A stretch of 64,000 nucleotides of DNA from Earliella scabrosa (taxonomy: Eukaryota; Basidiomycota; Agaricomycetes; Polyporales; Polyporaceae), in contig JABYQQ010000022.1 in assembly GCA_022605405.1 (NCBI GenBank), forward strand, positions 248,001-312,000. Reading direction: 5' to 3'. Under the pieces are notes generated by a model, which did no database searches, was not told where the DNA came from, and was given only the letters and a program-made list of their open reading frames with translations. Both the position numbers and the translations under genes were made by a program. How positions within the stretch are numbered: position 1 is the first letter of the stretch; every line of letters begins with the position of its first letter. This document shows positions 24,740-35,835 of the stretch, piece by piece.

Positions 24740-26520
24740 CTCTACGCTCAGCCTCCTCGGCTCTGCCTATGTCAACCTCCTCTCTACGTCTCTCTCATTC
24801 CATCCACCCGGACGCTCTCTCTTCATCGAACACCACGACCATTCCCGCATAGCAGACACCGCACACCCAGCCCCGACCCTTAACCCGGTCTTATATGCTC
24901 CGACACCTCTTCCATCCCACTCGTCCTCCATAGCATGCACACTATGCCCGACCGCGTGGCCGGGCAGGTGTGGCACCCCACCCGTCCTCCCGATTCCCAC
25001 CCTTCTCGCTTATGGGGGCGGACAGCTGGACTGTCGCCCCCTTCAGACCCCGGTTTACTCTCCTGGCGCGGGTCATACCCTTGTGCTCGTCATCTCCGCG
25101 GCGTGAATGGTATCGTCTACCTCGGTGAGCTCGTATATCGTACTCAGTCACTCTCCAGGTCGTGCTGACCGCTTATCAGTGTCACTGCTTGTGTCGTCTC
25201 ACGCGGGACATGTCTTGGTCCTTGTCGTTGTGCCACGGGAGGGGAGGGGAGAGAAGGTGGACGCGCGGTACGTAGCTGCTCAGCACGCCGCCGCCGTCGC
25301 CGCCAGCCTCCCCTGCCCGCGCGTCGAGCTTGTGCTGGTCGACACTGTGAACTCCTCGCTGTCAGCGTCGTCATCCTGAGTCATGCGTACCATTTGGTAG
25401 GCGGGAGGAGGATGTGGGAAGGAGCTCGAGAGGAGGAGCGGAGGAGCGGAGGAGAAGTTGTGAGTCCATGGTGAGTCTAAGGCAACGTTCTTCCCATCCA
25501 TCTAACTCGTCCCCGTCGTAGTCTTATGTGCGACATCTCGCACGTCGTTTCCGTCGGCCTACCCTCCTCCACTCCGCCTATGCGTTCGACGATGCGCTGT
25601 CGACAAGGTCAGAATGTGATGCGGCATCGTACTCGCATCGTACTTACTCGGTTTGCCACAGGGCGCAACCCTCTCGAGACACTCAGTCGATTTGTGAACG
25701 CAACGAGCACAGGAGCATTTGGGCTTTTGGTGAGTTTCGCATCCGTCTTCTCTGCTCTGCTAGATCCCATCCTCAACGATCACCATCCAGTCTCGACTCT
25801 CTTTCCACAACATCGTTAACACGTCCAAAGACTCGACACATTATCTGATGTCCAACTCTGTGTGTTCCATTGAGCATGGTACCGAGCGCACGCGTATCGC
25901 TGCGTATCCGGTACCGAGTCGATGAACGCTGCGTCTTTGGAGGACGAGGATTGACCTCGCTCGCGCTCCAGTCGGCCTCTTCCTATCCGTCTTCTTTGTC
26001 TCACCATGTCCTTGTCGCCATCTGTTCCTCGTCTGCGCCAATATCATCCTGATGCTCTTCCCTGGATCTCCTGTCGTCTCTCAAGCTTCAATGGACGCTT
26101 ACTTACTCCAGCCTTTTTCCCCGGCTTGCGCTCTATGAAGGCTTGAAGACCCCACCCCTCACGCGAAAGGACACGTCCTAGGCCTCTGCGGCTGGCTGGG
26201 CGATCTATCCTCGGGGGTTGCAAGCTGTGCGTGCTCGGTGCTCGACTGGTCATTGTGGTCCTCCGCATATCGGGATGATGTCGAGCTTGTGTGCCATGCT
26301 CAGGCGGCGTGCAGCTAAAAGCGAGTCCTCCTGCCTCCGCACTTGACGCTTGCGACGCTTGTCCCTTGTTTCGTATCTCCTAATTGATCATCGACGCCCC
26401 ATCGGGAGAACTATTCGAGGAGAATGCTCGCTGGTTGAGGACTGTCGCTGAGCACGATCGCTGCCTCGCTCGGTTCACGCTTCTGGCAACCAACCTCCCC
26501 GGCTCCCGCCCATGTCAGCC
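24740..26520 (+). repeat. Family R array, right inner arm (copy e and remnants)
   Basis: Family R appears here on the plus strand, opposite to the left arrays. The core is at 24940-24977, preceded by 'cagcctcctcggctctgcc' and followed by CTCG|GTGAGCTC. Further 3' segments typical of a unit follow: 'gcgccaatatcatcctgatg' near 26034-26053 (compare 30930 and 32430) and the 'cttgacgcttgcgacgct' region near 26345. The unit is degenerate, with frames broken by indels. Confidence 0.65.
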
Positions 26521-26830
26521 TTCGCCCTACGTCTGTATCAATCCACGACTTCCACGCCCACGTCCAGCTCGACCGATCCCGGCATGACCACGGTCGCCAT
26601 CACCGTCACCCCCAACGACCACACTCAACACTCAACACTAACGAACACGAGCACCGACGCGTCCTTCACCATGATCGTCACGCAGACCACAACTCTCGGG
26701 CACGCGTCGACCGCACAAGGCGACGGCCATGGTGCGGCCCGGATGAACACGGTGACGCCCACGGCTGTGGCGACAGTGACGAGTGTGCGGATGGCGACGC
26801 GGACATCGACGACGGTATGGCGTACGTTTT
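26521..26830 (+). pseudogene. Fragment of the mucin-like gene fused to a family R leader
   Basis: The frame from about 26548 encodes TSTPTSSSTDPGMTTVAITV and then VTQTTTLGHASTAQ and RTSTTV, clearly a degenerate copy of the last 100 residues of the 1508-aa mucin-like protein (its 5545-5830 region). It is joined directly to a family R leader ('gctcccgcccatgtcagcct'). It lacks the signal peptide, the repeat body and the proper C terminus, so it is a duplicated fragment, not a working gene. Confidence 0.75.
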
Positions 26831-27238
26831 ACTCCCGTACTGGTCCCATCGTCTGCTAGCTAAGACGCGTCTGATGATTGCAGTCATTATGTAAGTAGGC
26901 GTTCAATCGGCACCTCGGCACTGCGGGCTCAGAATGCTATGTAATTCGCCACATGGGCTCATCGCCTCTCCTTTGACCCATACATGCACCCTCGCATCGA
27001 CTTCGGTGTCTTGTATCTGCTTTCCCACATCCTCCTCTCGTACGTATCTCACGCTCCCCACTTGTACCGTACTCCTGACACCTTGACAAGCAGAAGCATC
27101 CTCACCGACAGTTCCTTCTGGTTGTAACACACTGACGAGCTGCCTGCTCTTCTTGACGTTGCCCGTGAGTCGTCATCCGTAAACTGAATCTTCTGTTTTT
27201 GATAGATCCGGATTGAACTCAACAGTTTTCATCTCATC
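26831..27238. other. Upstream region of HET 3
   Basis: No separate gene seen. It holds the promoter and leader of the HET gene that begins at 27239; I see no strong TATA box. Confidence 0.4.
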
Positions 27239-29179
27239 ATGTGGGTTCTCGAGACGAGCACCTTACACTATTTCATCTCTCCCGAGAAGGTTCCTGGAGG
27301 ATACGTCATTCTATCGCACGTGTGGGACCAAGAGGAACTGTCCTTCCAACAATTCCAGGAGATCAACAACCGACGCTACACCTCAGACAAAGCTCGTCGG
27401 AGGCTGATCTCGCCGAAAGTTACGCAGATGTGCAACATCGCAAGTCGCCATGAATACAAGTGGGCATGGATTGACACGTGTTGCATCGACAAGACGAGCA
27501 GTGCGGAGCTTTCGGAGGCGATCAACTCCATGTTCCACTACTATTCCATCGCTCACATATGCTACGTCTATCTCAGCGACGTCCCTGAGGCACATGCGTT
27601 CCATTCCGGAGCGAAACGCCGCAGCCTGAGACGGAGTCCCCCAAAGTTCCACCAGAGCCGCTGGCACAAGAGAGGGTGGACATTGCAAGAGCTTGTCGCA
27701 CCCCACACTGTCTACTTCTTCTCCGATCGTTGGGAGTACCTTGGGTCAAAGGCAGAGCTAGCGGACCGGTTGGAAAAAATCACCAGAATCCCCGCGTCCG
27801 TTCTCCGGCTAGAGAGCAAACCACGGGATTTCAGTGTTGCTCAGAGAATGTCTTGGGCGGCTGGCCGGAAGACAACGCGAGTCGAAGACGAGGCGTACTC
27901 CCTGTTAGGGATCTTCGGCGTGAACATGCCAACGCTCTACGGGGAGGGACGGAGAGCATTCCGGCGCCTTCAAGAGGAGATCATGAAGCAATCCCCTGAC
28001 ACCACTTTGTTTGCCTGGGGATTCCCCCAGTCCTGGGCGGACGTCGTACGGTCCTCGCATTCAAATGGGGATCGGCCATCAGACGAGCCAGACTCTACCG
28101 GAAAGATGTTCGCGGAGAAGCCTGAGGACTTCATTTGTGCCTCCGACATCCGTTACACCCCTGGCCCTAGGGCACCGGAGCATCATCCAAAGGCACAGGA
28201 GGTGATTACCTGAAGCGTTCGTAGACATGTACCCCTCACTGACGCAAATTTTCGTCCGTAGTTAGGTGGACCCGGAGACACCCTCATCACTTTCCGCACG
28301 ACACCATACGGCCTTCTGGCCCGCCTTCCTGTCTATGAGATCGAGGGACGTCACCTTGCAGACTTATTTTGGACCAAGTCCGATGGAAGTATGCTTTTTC
28401 TGAACCTCGGAGACTCTGACGACTCCATGTTCACTTCGACATACCCTCGATACATCGTTGGTGTTCAGAGGCTCGTCCGCTTGCCTATAGAGACCGCTTC
28501 GAAAGACGACATACGGGCCGACTCTGCCAGCATCGTGCCATCCATGCCTCACGTAACCTGGCAAGACGTCTACATCATGGATCTTATCCAGGAGCCGTAC
28601 GACGACTTTCATATCCCCGTCCATATCCCCATGACCCACACGCCCCTTACTCCGGTTCGTATACCCGAACACCTCATCACTAGCTTGGTGGCGCAACTGC
28701 AGGCGTGCGAGGTCAAAGTCATAAACGCGACGATGCCGTGGGTGGGCGACCCACCGCTGACGATTGGGCTTCGTGTCCGGGCGTTCGACTATTTTTCCCT
28801 GAGACTTCAGGTCGGGCGGTGCACCAAGCTTGAGCCCGGACATCCGCTAGATGGCACGCTCGCATCCGGGGCCGATGGACGAATACCAGGTTGTCTTTGG
28901 GCCTCTGTCACTATGGCACACGACATGCACCTACTGGAACATGATCACCAATGCCCAGACGACCATATCCTGACCTGGCCGCGCAAGGAGAAGAGCTTTA
29001 CACTGGCACCGTGGTCTCAGGAGGTCACGCTGGCCTTCACGCAGCGCAGGCAGGAGCCAGCACTCGTTCTGACCAAGTTTGAGTGCCACGATCGCGACAC
29101 TTTCACCTTCTACAAACATCGGAGTCGCCTAACATCTGGCATCAATTCTCTCGTCCGCTTTTTCCGCAAAACGAAATGA
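27239..29179 (+). CDS. HET-domain protein 3
   Basis: Two exons (27239-28201 and 28262-29179) give 626 residues. The intron is 60 nt (GTGATT..CCGTAG) at the family position and contains a stop, so splicing is required. HET motifs: GYVILSHVWD, YKWAWIDTCCIDKTSSAELS, INSMFHYYS, KRGWTLQELVAP, QRMSWAAGRKTTRVEDEAYS, GVNMPTLYGEG. C-terminal module: TTPYGLLARLPVYEI, HIPMTHTPLTPVRIPEH, MPWVGDPPL, LQVGRC, LWASV, CPDDHILTWP. All family landmarks are present and the gene looks functional. It is a plus-strand insert between family R arrays on the right side of the mirrored region; the left side has the YCII gene there instead. The donor GTGATT is weak, so exon 1 could end slightly differently. Confidence 0.82.
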
Positions 29180-29559
29180 CGCTGCTGTACCAACTCATTG
29201 ATATCACTCATGGTGAGCACTATGCTTGCGCCGCGCGGATTGATCAGTCTGAAGTCATCAACGATCAGTTGCCCTTCGTATGCAGGTTTCAACTCATGTC
29301 GCATAGTACACGTACATCTGTCACCACATTGTTTGTTTCGCGTTGAGGTTTTTGGGGAGGGTCGATGTGAATCATATGGTGCAGAATGGTCCTCCAGAGA
29401 GGGAGAGCGCGTTAGGCGTTCGAGTTTCGAGCCAAAGTCAAGCTGTCAAGCGGCTGCCAGGGAGCGGGTGAGGAAAGCATCGGGCAGTTCGGTCCGGGTC
29501 GGGCCGTTTCGGCAATTCCCTCTGCGCTGGAAGTTTCGTCCTCCACAGATCTCTCTTCC
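29180..29559. other. Intergenic region after HET 3
   Basis: No gene seen; leads into the next family R array. Confidence 0.4.
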
Positions 29560-32500
29560 CTCCTCTCTATTCCCAATACCTATCATCCAGCTCGTTGTCC
29601 TGTATCCTGGAGATGAGTTCGACAACCGAATCGACTGATATCCACACCAAGTGTGAGTTACATTCCGAAAGGGCCTGATGTTGACGGAGACGGAAGTCGA
29701 CCACCGCCAGCACAACGGTCAAGGAGTCGGAATCGAACGTCGACGAGTGCTCGAAGCGGGGAGCAGGGCCAGGGCATGCGGTGTCCAGTGCTATGGAGCT
29801 CGTACAAGACTCCAGAGGACTCCTTTGCTTGGTCCGTCCAGCAGGTGAGTGCTCTCGATGCCCGTCCCGCAAGTCTCCCATAGGCGGTCCAGTCGCTACC
29901 GCGAACGACTGTCGCCCGAAGCTACGCCCATGCGAGGATTGTGGACTCCGGCGCGAACGTCGAACGTCGTATGGTGACGACAGCTGCTAGGCCGATCTCT
30001 TTTCATTCGGCTCAGCGAGCCTCCTCGGTTTCTGCCCATGTCAGCCTCCGCCCTACGTCTATATCCTGCCGCTCGGCTCGACGCTCTCCCCTCATCGAAT
30101 ACCACGACCACCCCCGCATAGCAGACACCGCAAACCCAGCCCCGACGTTCTAAACTCCGTTTTGTATGCTCCGTCACCTCTTCCACCCTACTCGTCCTCC
30201 ATAGCATCCACACTATGCCCGACCGCGTGGCCGGGCAGGTGTGGCACCCCACACGTCCTCCCGATTCCCGCTCTCTTCGCTTATGGGGGCGGACAGCTGG
30301 ACTGTTGCCCCCCTCAGACTCCGGTCCCCGTCCGGATTCACGTTTTCCTTGGTGAGCTCCCGTTTCATCCTCGACGTCGTCTCCAAGTCGTACTCACCTA
30401 CTGTCATAATCAAGGGCTTGGTACGCGTCGTCGTGTCAGGACTGTCGGGAGGGAGGGTAGGTGGACGCACGGATTGTAGCTATCTAGCGCGTCGTCCCCG
30501 CCTATCCTTTCCCCGAACATCCCTGCAAGCCCGACTTTCTCAGGCATGTTGCTGCTGTCAACTCGGTGAGTGGACCGTTCACTGTCGTTTTCTCGTGATC
30601 CTCACCTCATTCGCGCACAGCACTCGAACGATTGCGATTTATGGACGCCATCCCTCCATGATCACGCTCAACTCGACATCTCTGAAGCTGGACCCCGCGT
30701 TGGACGTTGGACGATGTAGAAGCTCCACGGAGCTCTGTGTCGACAAAATCCGTGTACCTCTACGCGGTCGCCTCCAGGTCGATGGACTCTCCGTCCTCTG
30801 AGGACGGGGAGTGACCTTGCTTCGAGTTGCTCTCCGAGTCGAGCCGGCCTCTTGTCAGTCACCATCTTTGTCTTGCCTGTGGATCGTCTCTTGCTCCTTC
30901 GATGCCGTCGTCGCCGTTCATTCCCAGTTTGCGCCAATATCATCGTTCCCGGTTCGTGCCAATCCGTCATGAGCGGACTCGACGACACGCGGAGTTGCTT
31001 CAAGTTCTTGACTCGTCTTTTCGCTCTCCTTACGCTTGGGACGAGAATGCGGCTGCTGTATGTCAAGTTGTCAGTTCTTGGGTCCTCCCCGCTGTCTTAA
31101 TCCGACCGGTGAATCCCTTCTCCGGATTGGTGGGGATACGTCCACTGGGAGTGGGTCGAGACGAGCAACAGGAGCCGAATAGCGTCCTGCCCGTGATCCA
31201 TTGTCTCCCGCCGTAGTACGACTCTGGCGACACTCGCAGCTCGTCCAGAACTTCCGAGTCTCTCGTCCGCCGCCGGAGACCCTGCTCCAGATCTACGCCT
31301 GTGTCACGACAAGGACGATGTGCCGACGCAAGTGGCGAGCGATGTCAGTATATGCCGTGGCCAGCCCCCGCTGTCGATCACCGCCTTGTTCAGACATGTT
31401 CCGGGTCCGGCAGCCAGCCTCCTCGGCTCCCCCGTATGCCAGCCCCCCACCCACCTCCATATCAACCCGTTCAGTCTGACGCTCTCTCATCATCGAACAC
31501 CACGACCATCCTCGCATAGCAGACACCGCCAACGCAGCCCCGACTCCCTGATCCACCCCGTTTTGTATGCTCAAACACCTCTTCCACCCTACTCGTCCTC
31601 CTTAACATGCACACTATGCCCGACCGCGTGGCCGGGCAGGTGTGGCACCCCACACGTCCTCCCGATTCCTTCTCCTTCGCTTATGGGGGCGGACAGCTGG
31701 ACTGTCGCCCCCTTCAGCTTCCGTTTTACTCTCCCCGATCCCCGATCCGGATTTACACCTGCCTTGGTGAGCTCTCGTCTCTTATTCCCCGTCATCCCCC
31801 GGTCGGACTCACTGACTGTCAGCGACAAGACTTCGCTGGGTACCGGTCGTCGCGTCGAGATTGCCGTGACGGAGGAAGGGCGGACGCATCATTCGTAGCT
31901 ATCCAGCACGTTAACGTTGTCTCCGCCCATCCTCTCCTCGGACCCTGCAAGCCCGACATACCCACTGTCAACTCGGTGAGTGCGAAGTCATCTACGTTCG
32001 TCTGCTGTTCATGGTTTCTCATTGAGCTTGCTTCCAGGCGCACGCATCTCAGTCTCCGAACGCACGCTGCTCGAAGGAGACTGTCCTTGTCCTGCCGGGG
32101 CAGGTTGTGTAGATGCGGCGAGCACATGAGCATCTGGGTCCTCGGTGAGTTGTGCATCTCTCGTCTCCGCCGCATACTCTCCTCAACGATGAACATACAG
32201 CCTCTTCCCACCACAAAGAGAGTCAGAGTGTCTGATGTCCAAGACTACACCTTCCGTCAAATACGAAACCAACCCATGCGCATCGCTGCGTGGTCGGTTC
32301 TGGGTCGACGGATGCTCTGTCTACGGAGGTCGAGGACTGACCATATACTCGCACTCGCGTCGGCCTCCAACGTTGCCTTGCCGATGACTTGTCTTCTAAT
32401 CTCTTCCTCGTCTTTGTCACTCGTCTGTGCAAATATCATCTTCATCCTCGTTCATGCTTCTTAGTCTTCGATGGACCCTTGCTTCAGCATCAAGGTTACT

Positions 32501-32900
32501 CGGTTTGGGCACCGGGGCTGGATGCGCGCGAAGTCCTCAACGCGAAAGAACAACTCCGTGCAGGCTTCCGCGCACCGCGGCTGGCTGGGCGGTCTATTCT
32601 TGGGTGCTGCAGGCTGTCCATGCTCGCCAATGGACCGGCGATCGTCGTGCGGGGTCACGTTCTCATACGGGGAGCAGATCGAGACGCCCTATTTACTTTG
32701 AAAGTTCACAGGATGAGCGGCGCGGAGCAGTCGGAGCCAAACAAGGTCCTCCGCGATGAGGCAGAGCTCGCCCGTGGTGTCGACTCGGAGGCGGCCTGCA
32801 GCTCTAAGACAGGGCTCTAGATCTCCTGCCCCAGCACTTCGCTCTGGCGACGCTCGCCGCTCGCCACTCGTCCCGTCTCCTGTCGACGGCCCATCCGGAG
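29560..32900 (+). repeat. Family R array, right outer arm (copies f and g)
   Basis: Two adjacent family R units on the plus strand, with cores at 30211-30248 and 31612-31649. The E block is at about 29600-29880. The order E block, leader, core, CTTG|GTGAGCTC, AACTCG|GTGAGT, 'caatatcatc' segment and link segment equals that of 9060-6430 read on the minus strand. The link 31120-31430 matches 7320-6990 closely ('tctacgcctgtgtcacgaca', 'cgcaagtggcgagcgatg'). So the two outer arrays form an inverted duplication of about 2.5 kb. No frame stays open over a unit. Confidence 0.75.
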
Positions 32901-32996
32901 ACCTGCTCGGGCCCGTATATCATACAATATAAATGCACCGACCAGCAAGCATCACCGAGTACGAGTACAGCCAATCATCCATGTCCATACAACATG

Positions 32997-34822
32997 TCAC
33001 TCTAACGCAAAGACAGTCAGATTAAGACAGTCATGAGAATCACGAACGAACGTGAGCCCGACAGTCCATTTAGAATCACCCGAGAACGGGACCCGGAACG
33101 CAAAGCTTCTCGTCAGGCCCGGCCAAGCAAGAATGTGGTCCGCAGGACAGGCATGCTCTACGAACTCCACCTCCTTCTTTCCGCCTTGCACATTTGCCCA
33201 GCACGCCCCTTGAGCCGAGCATCTCCCCACTTGCAATGCGACGTGGGTCATGAATTGTCGTCTCCGGACATACGCAAACGTGAGGTCGATCTTCATGGCC
33301 CCCCTCCATGGCAGTTGTGCATCAACGACGTGCACACGGTCCAGTCGCACCAATCCAGATGTGGGGCGTATCACAGTATCCGCGAAGCGCAAGATGCATG
33401 CTTCGGGAACACGAATAGGAGGGTTGAAGCAGTGGTTCATGGGGATATAGATCTTCGGGCCGAGGGAGGAGGACGGTGGCGACGATGACTTCAATTGGAG
33501 GTAGACATCTTCCCATACCAATTCTCTCGGGCGGAAGTCGAACATAGTGTTGTTGATGGCCAAGCGAAAATGCGGGCCGCCAACAGCCACTGGCATAGAT
33601 CCTCCGACGGCATATAGGGGAAGCGAGAGGCTCTGCGACGCTGGAGACCTTACGCGCGTCCCAAGGACGAGGAAAATACTGCAAGGGCCCCTGTCTTTTA
33701 AGTTCATGACCCAAGAGAGGTCTCCCAGAGTTATTCCCCGGACCTCAAACACAGGCAGGTGGGCTTGAACCCCGTGAGGGGTAACTGTAAACGAGGCAGG
33801 ACCATTCAGATGGTAATTGTACTATGTTCAATACAAAGTTAGGACATTGTCGGAATTCCATGAAGGCTCGGCCCTACCATGATGGGATAGTCTCTGAGCC
33901 GACGTTGGACCTTGTTCTGTACTATGCATCTGATATCACCAGAACCGTTAAAGTCGTCTGGGGATGCGGCGAAGAGGGCGGTGGAGTGCGGAATCATGGT
34001 GCCCCGATCCGCTGCACCAAAAAGTTCGAGCATGGTACGTATGAGGCCCCAAGCAAAGAGGGTAGTGTCGGGAGACTCCCTCATGATCTCCTCCTGGAGC
34101 CGCCGGAAGGCATTTCTCCCCTCGCCATACAGTGTCGGCATGTTGATGCCGAAGAGTCCCAGCAGGCAGTATGCCTCGTCCTCTACTCGTGTTGTCTTCC
34201 TGTTGGCTGCCCAGGACATGCGTTGCGCAATGCTCGCTTCTGCGAACGGTTGATCGAGTCGGAGAATGGGAGCGGGAATCCCGGTGATCTGCTCGAGTTG
34301 GTCTGCAAGCTCCGCCTTCGATCCAATGGGGTCCCAGTTGCGCGAAAGGAACAGAACCGTCTGAGGTGCGATCAGCTCCTGCAAGGTCCAACCTCGCGTA
34401 TGCCATACACTCCCGTGAAATCCGGAAGAGCCGGACAGAGTGGGGTCGGGATCAGAAGGGTCAAAGTCGGCGACGTCGGCGAGGTATGCGTAGCACACCA
34501 AGGAAAGGGAGTAGTACCGGAACATGGAATTGATCGCCTCTGAGAGCTCGGCGCTGCTCGTCTTATCGATGCAGCAAGTGTCGATCCATGCCCACTTGTA
34601 GCAGTGATCCTCCGCGACCTTGCAAAACGCTCGGATCTTTCGAGAAACGGCGCTGGCAACGAGGTCCGTACTCTCACCATGTTCGGCGTGGATTCGTTGG
34701 AGGTCTTGGAACGATTGGTCCTCTTGGTCCCAGACATGGGAGAGAATGGCGTAGCCGTCCTCAACCGCCTCGGGAGAGACAAAATAGTGAAGCTTGAAGG
34801 TGCGTGTGTCGAGGAGCCACAT
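32997..34822 (-). CDS. HET-domain protein 4
   Basis: Exons 34822-33878 and 33821-32997 give 589 residues. The 56-nt intron has GTAGGG..CATAG ends and a perfect TCCTAAC branch site. HET motifs: GYAILSHVWDQEDQSFQDLQ, YKWAWIDTCCIDKTSSAELS, INSMFRYYSLSLVCYAYL, TRGWTLQELIAP, QRMSWAANRKTTRVEDEAYC, INMPTLYGEGRNAF. C-terminal module: TVTPHGVQAHLPVFEVRG, IYIPMNHCFNPPIRVPE, LPWRGA, LQVGRC, CWANV, CPADHILAWP. It is one of the shorter members, with a short linker between domains. A TATATAT tract lies just 10 bp before the ATG. It looks intact. A coding-like stretch lies upstream at 34929-35100. Confidence 0.83.
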
Positions 34823-34928
34823 GATCGGGATATATATGGGGTGCCAGGTGACTGGCTTGGGGGATGGATTAATGAATCATGATCACTGCTTGTAGACACA
34901 GGTACTAATATGCCATCTAGCAAACTCA

Positions 34929-35100
34929 CCTGGATATGGCGAAACGGATCGGACGATACGAAGGACTGGAGAGAGATGGAGGAGGGGTAGACACCCAGAA
35001 CGTCGGAGTCCGAATCCTCTCGGGGCATGTAGACTCCCATAAGCCATTGCCATACCGCAACTCCGCTAGTCATGTGAGCCCATAGGGACGCTGAGATGAA
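34929..35100 (-). other. Coding-like stretch upstream of HET 4
   Basis: On the minus strand the frame reads WAHMTSGVAVWQWLMGVYMP, then REDSDSDVLGVYPSSISLQS and SDPFRHIQ, ending at a clean donor (CAG|GTGAGT). The composition is protein-like, unlike the spacers nearby. It could be a remnant exon of another gene or a 5' exon linked to HET 4, but no in-frame acceptor to the HET start is obvious. Confidence 0.3.
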
Positions 35101-35139
35101 AATTCTCGAGGTCGCAAACATCAACCCGATCCTCGTAGC

Positions 35140-35530
35140 CTTATTTCCTCGGCTTGGGTGCTATGAAGCTTTGAAGACCATAACCCCAACACGAACATAT
35201 CCGGTGTATACCTCTATTCATGGGTGTTGCAGGCTATCCGTGCTCGGTACTCGACTGGAGCTGGTCATCGTTGTCTCCGGATTGGCAGAGATACGTTCAG
35301 TGAGGCCGCCAGAGCGCAGACCGACACGCGCGACACTGAATTTGACAGGAAGAACCGCGCGGAGCAGCCGGAGCAAAACAAGCTTGTTTTCTGCGATGAG
35401 GAGGAGTGCGCGCGCAGTGTTGACGCGGCCTGCGGCTGTACGCGAGTCCTCTCCTGCCCCAGCACTTGACTCTTGCAACGCTCATCGCTCATGCCGCACC
35501 TCCCAGGCTTGCATCGACGGCCTATCCGGG
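35140..35530 (+). repeat. Family R 3' remnant
   Basis: Parts match the 3' end of the array at 29560-32900, for example 'ctccggattggcagagatac' (compare 31120), 'ggagcagccggagcaaaaca' (compare 32725) and 'ctcctgccccagcacttgac' (compare 32830). Same orientation as the right arrays. It borders the inverted mucin duplicate, mirroring the left side. Confidence 0.65.
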
Positions 35531-35544
35531 CCCAGAACTATTCG

Positions 35545-35835
35545 GACTCGCCATTGCCTTCCCTTCTGTCGGTCTCTTCCATCCGGATCCATGACGTCTC
35601 GCGCAGCATGTGCTCCTGCGGTTGTACCCCACCTGCTCGTTTTCGTGTCTGTTTCCGCGCCCATGTGTATCCGATCCAGGTTGAATGGTATCTTCTCCAC
35701 TTGCATCTCCATCCATCCATGTCCCTCTCGAGCAAGTTGAACAGGGTCGCTTCGGACTTCCCATCCCAACCTTCTCCGAAGAAGAGAGATCCCAATCATT
35801 TACGACCACGTCCGAGTCCTTACAACATCAACCGT
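35545..35835 (-). repeat. Inverted duplicate of the mucin gene 3' flank
   Basis: Read on the minus strand it follows the stop codon of the truncated mucin copy and matches 5917-6300. The duplication therefore covers the coding end plus about 300 bp of downstream DNA. Confidence 0.75.

Noticed and set aside
6640..31900. Repeated short frames starting MHTMPDRVAGQVWHPTRP in family R
   Set aside because: They come from the invariant 38-bp core; downstream residues shift frame between copies, so protein conservation is not supported.
34372..35124. A single 250-aa minus-strand gene overlapping HET 4
   Set aside because: Its second half is the out-of-frame shadow of the HET domain; only the first part (34929-35100) is coding-like.
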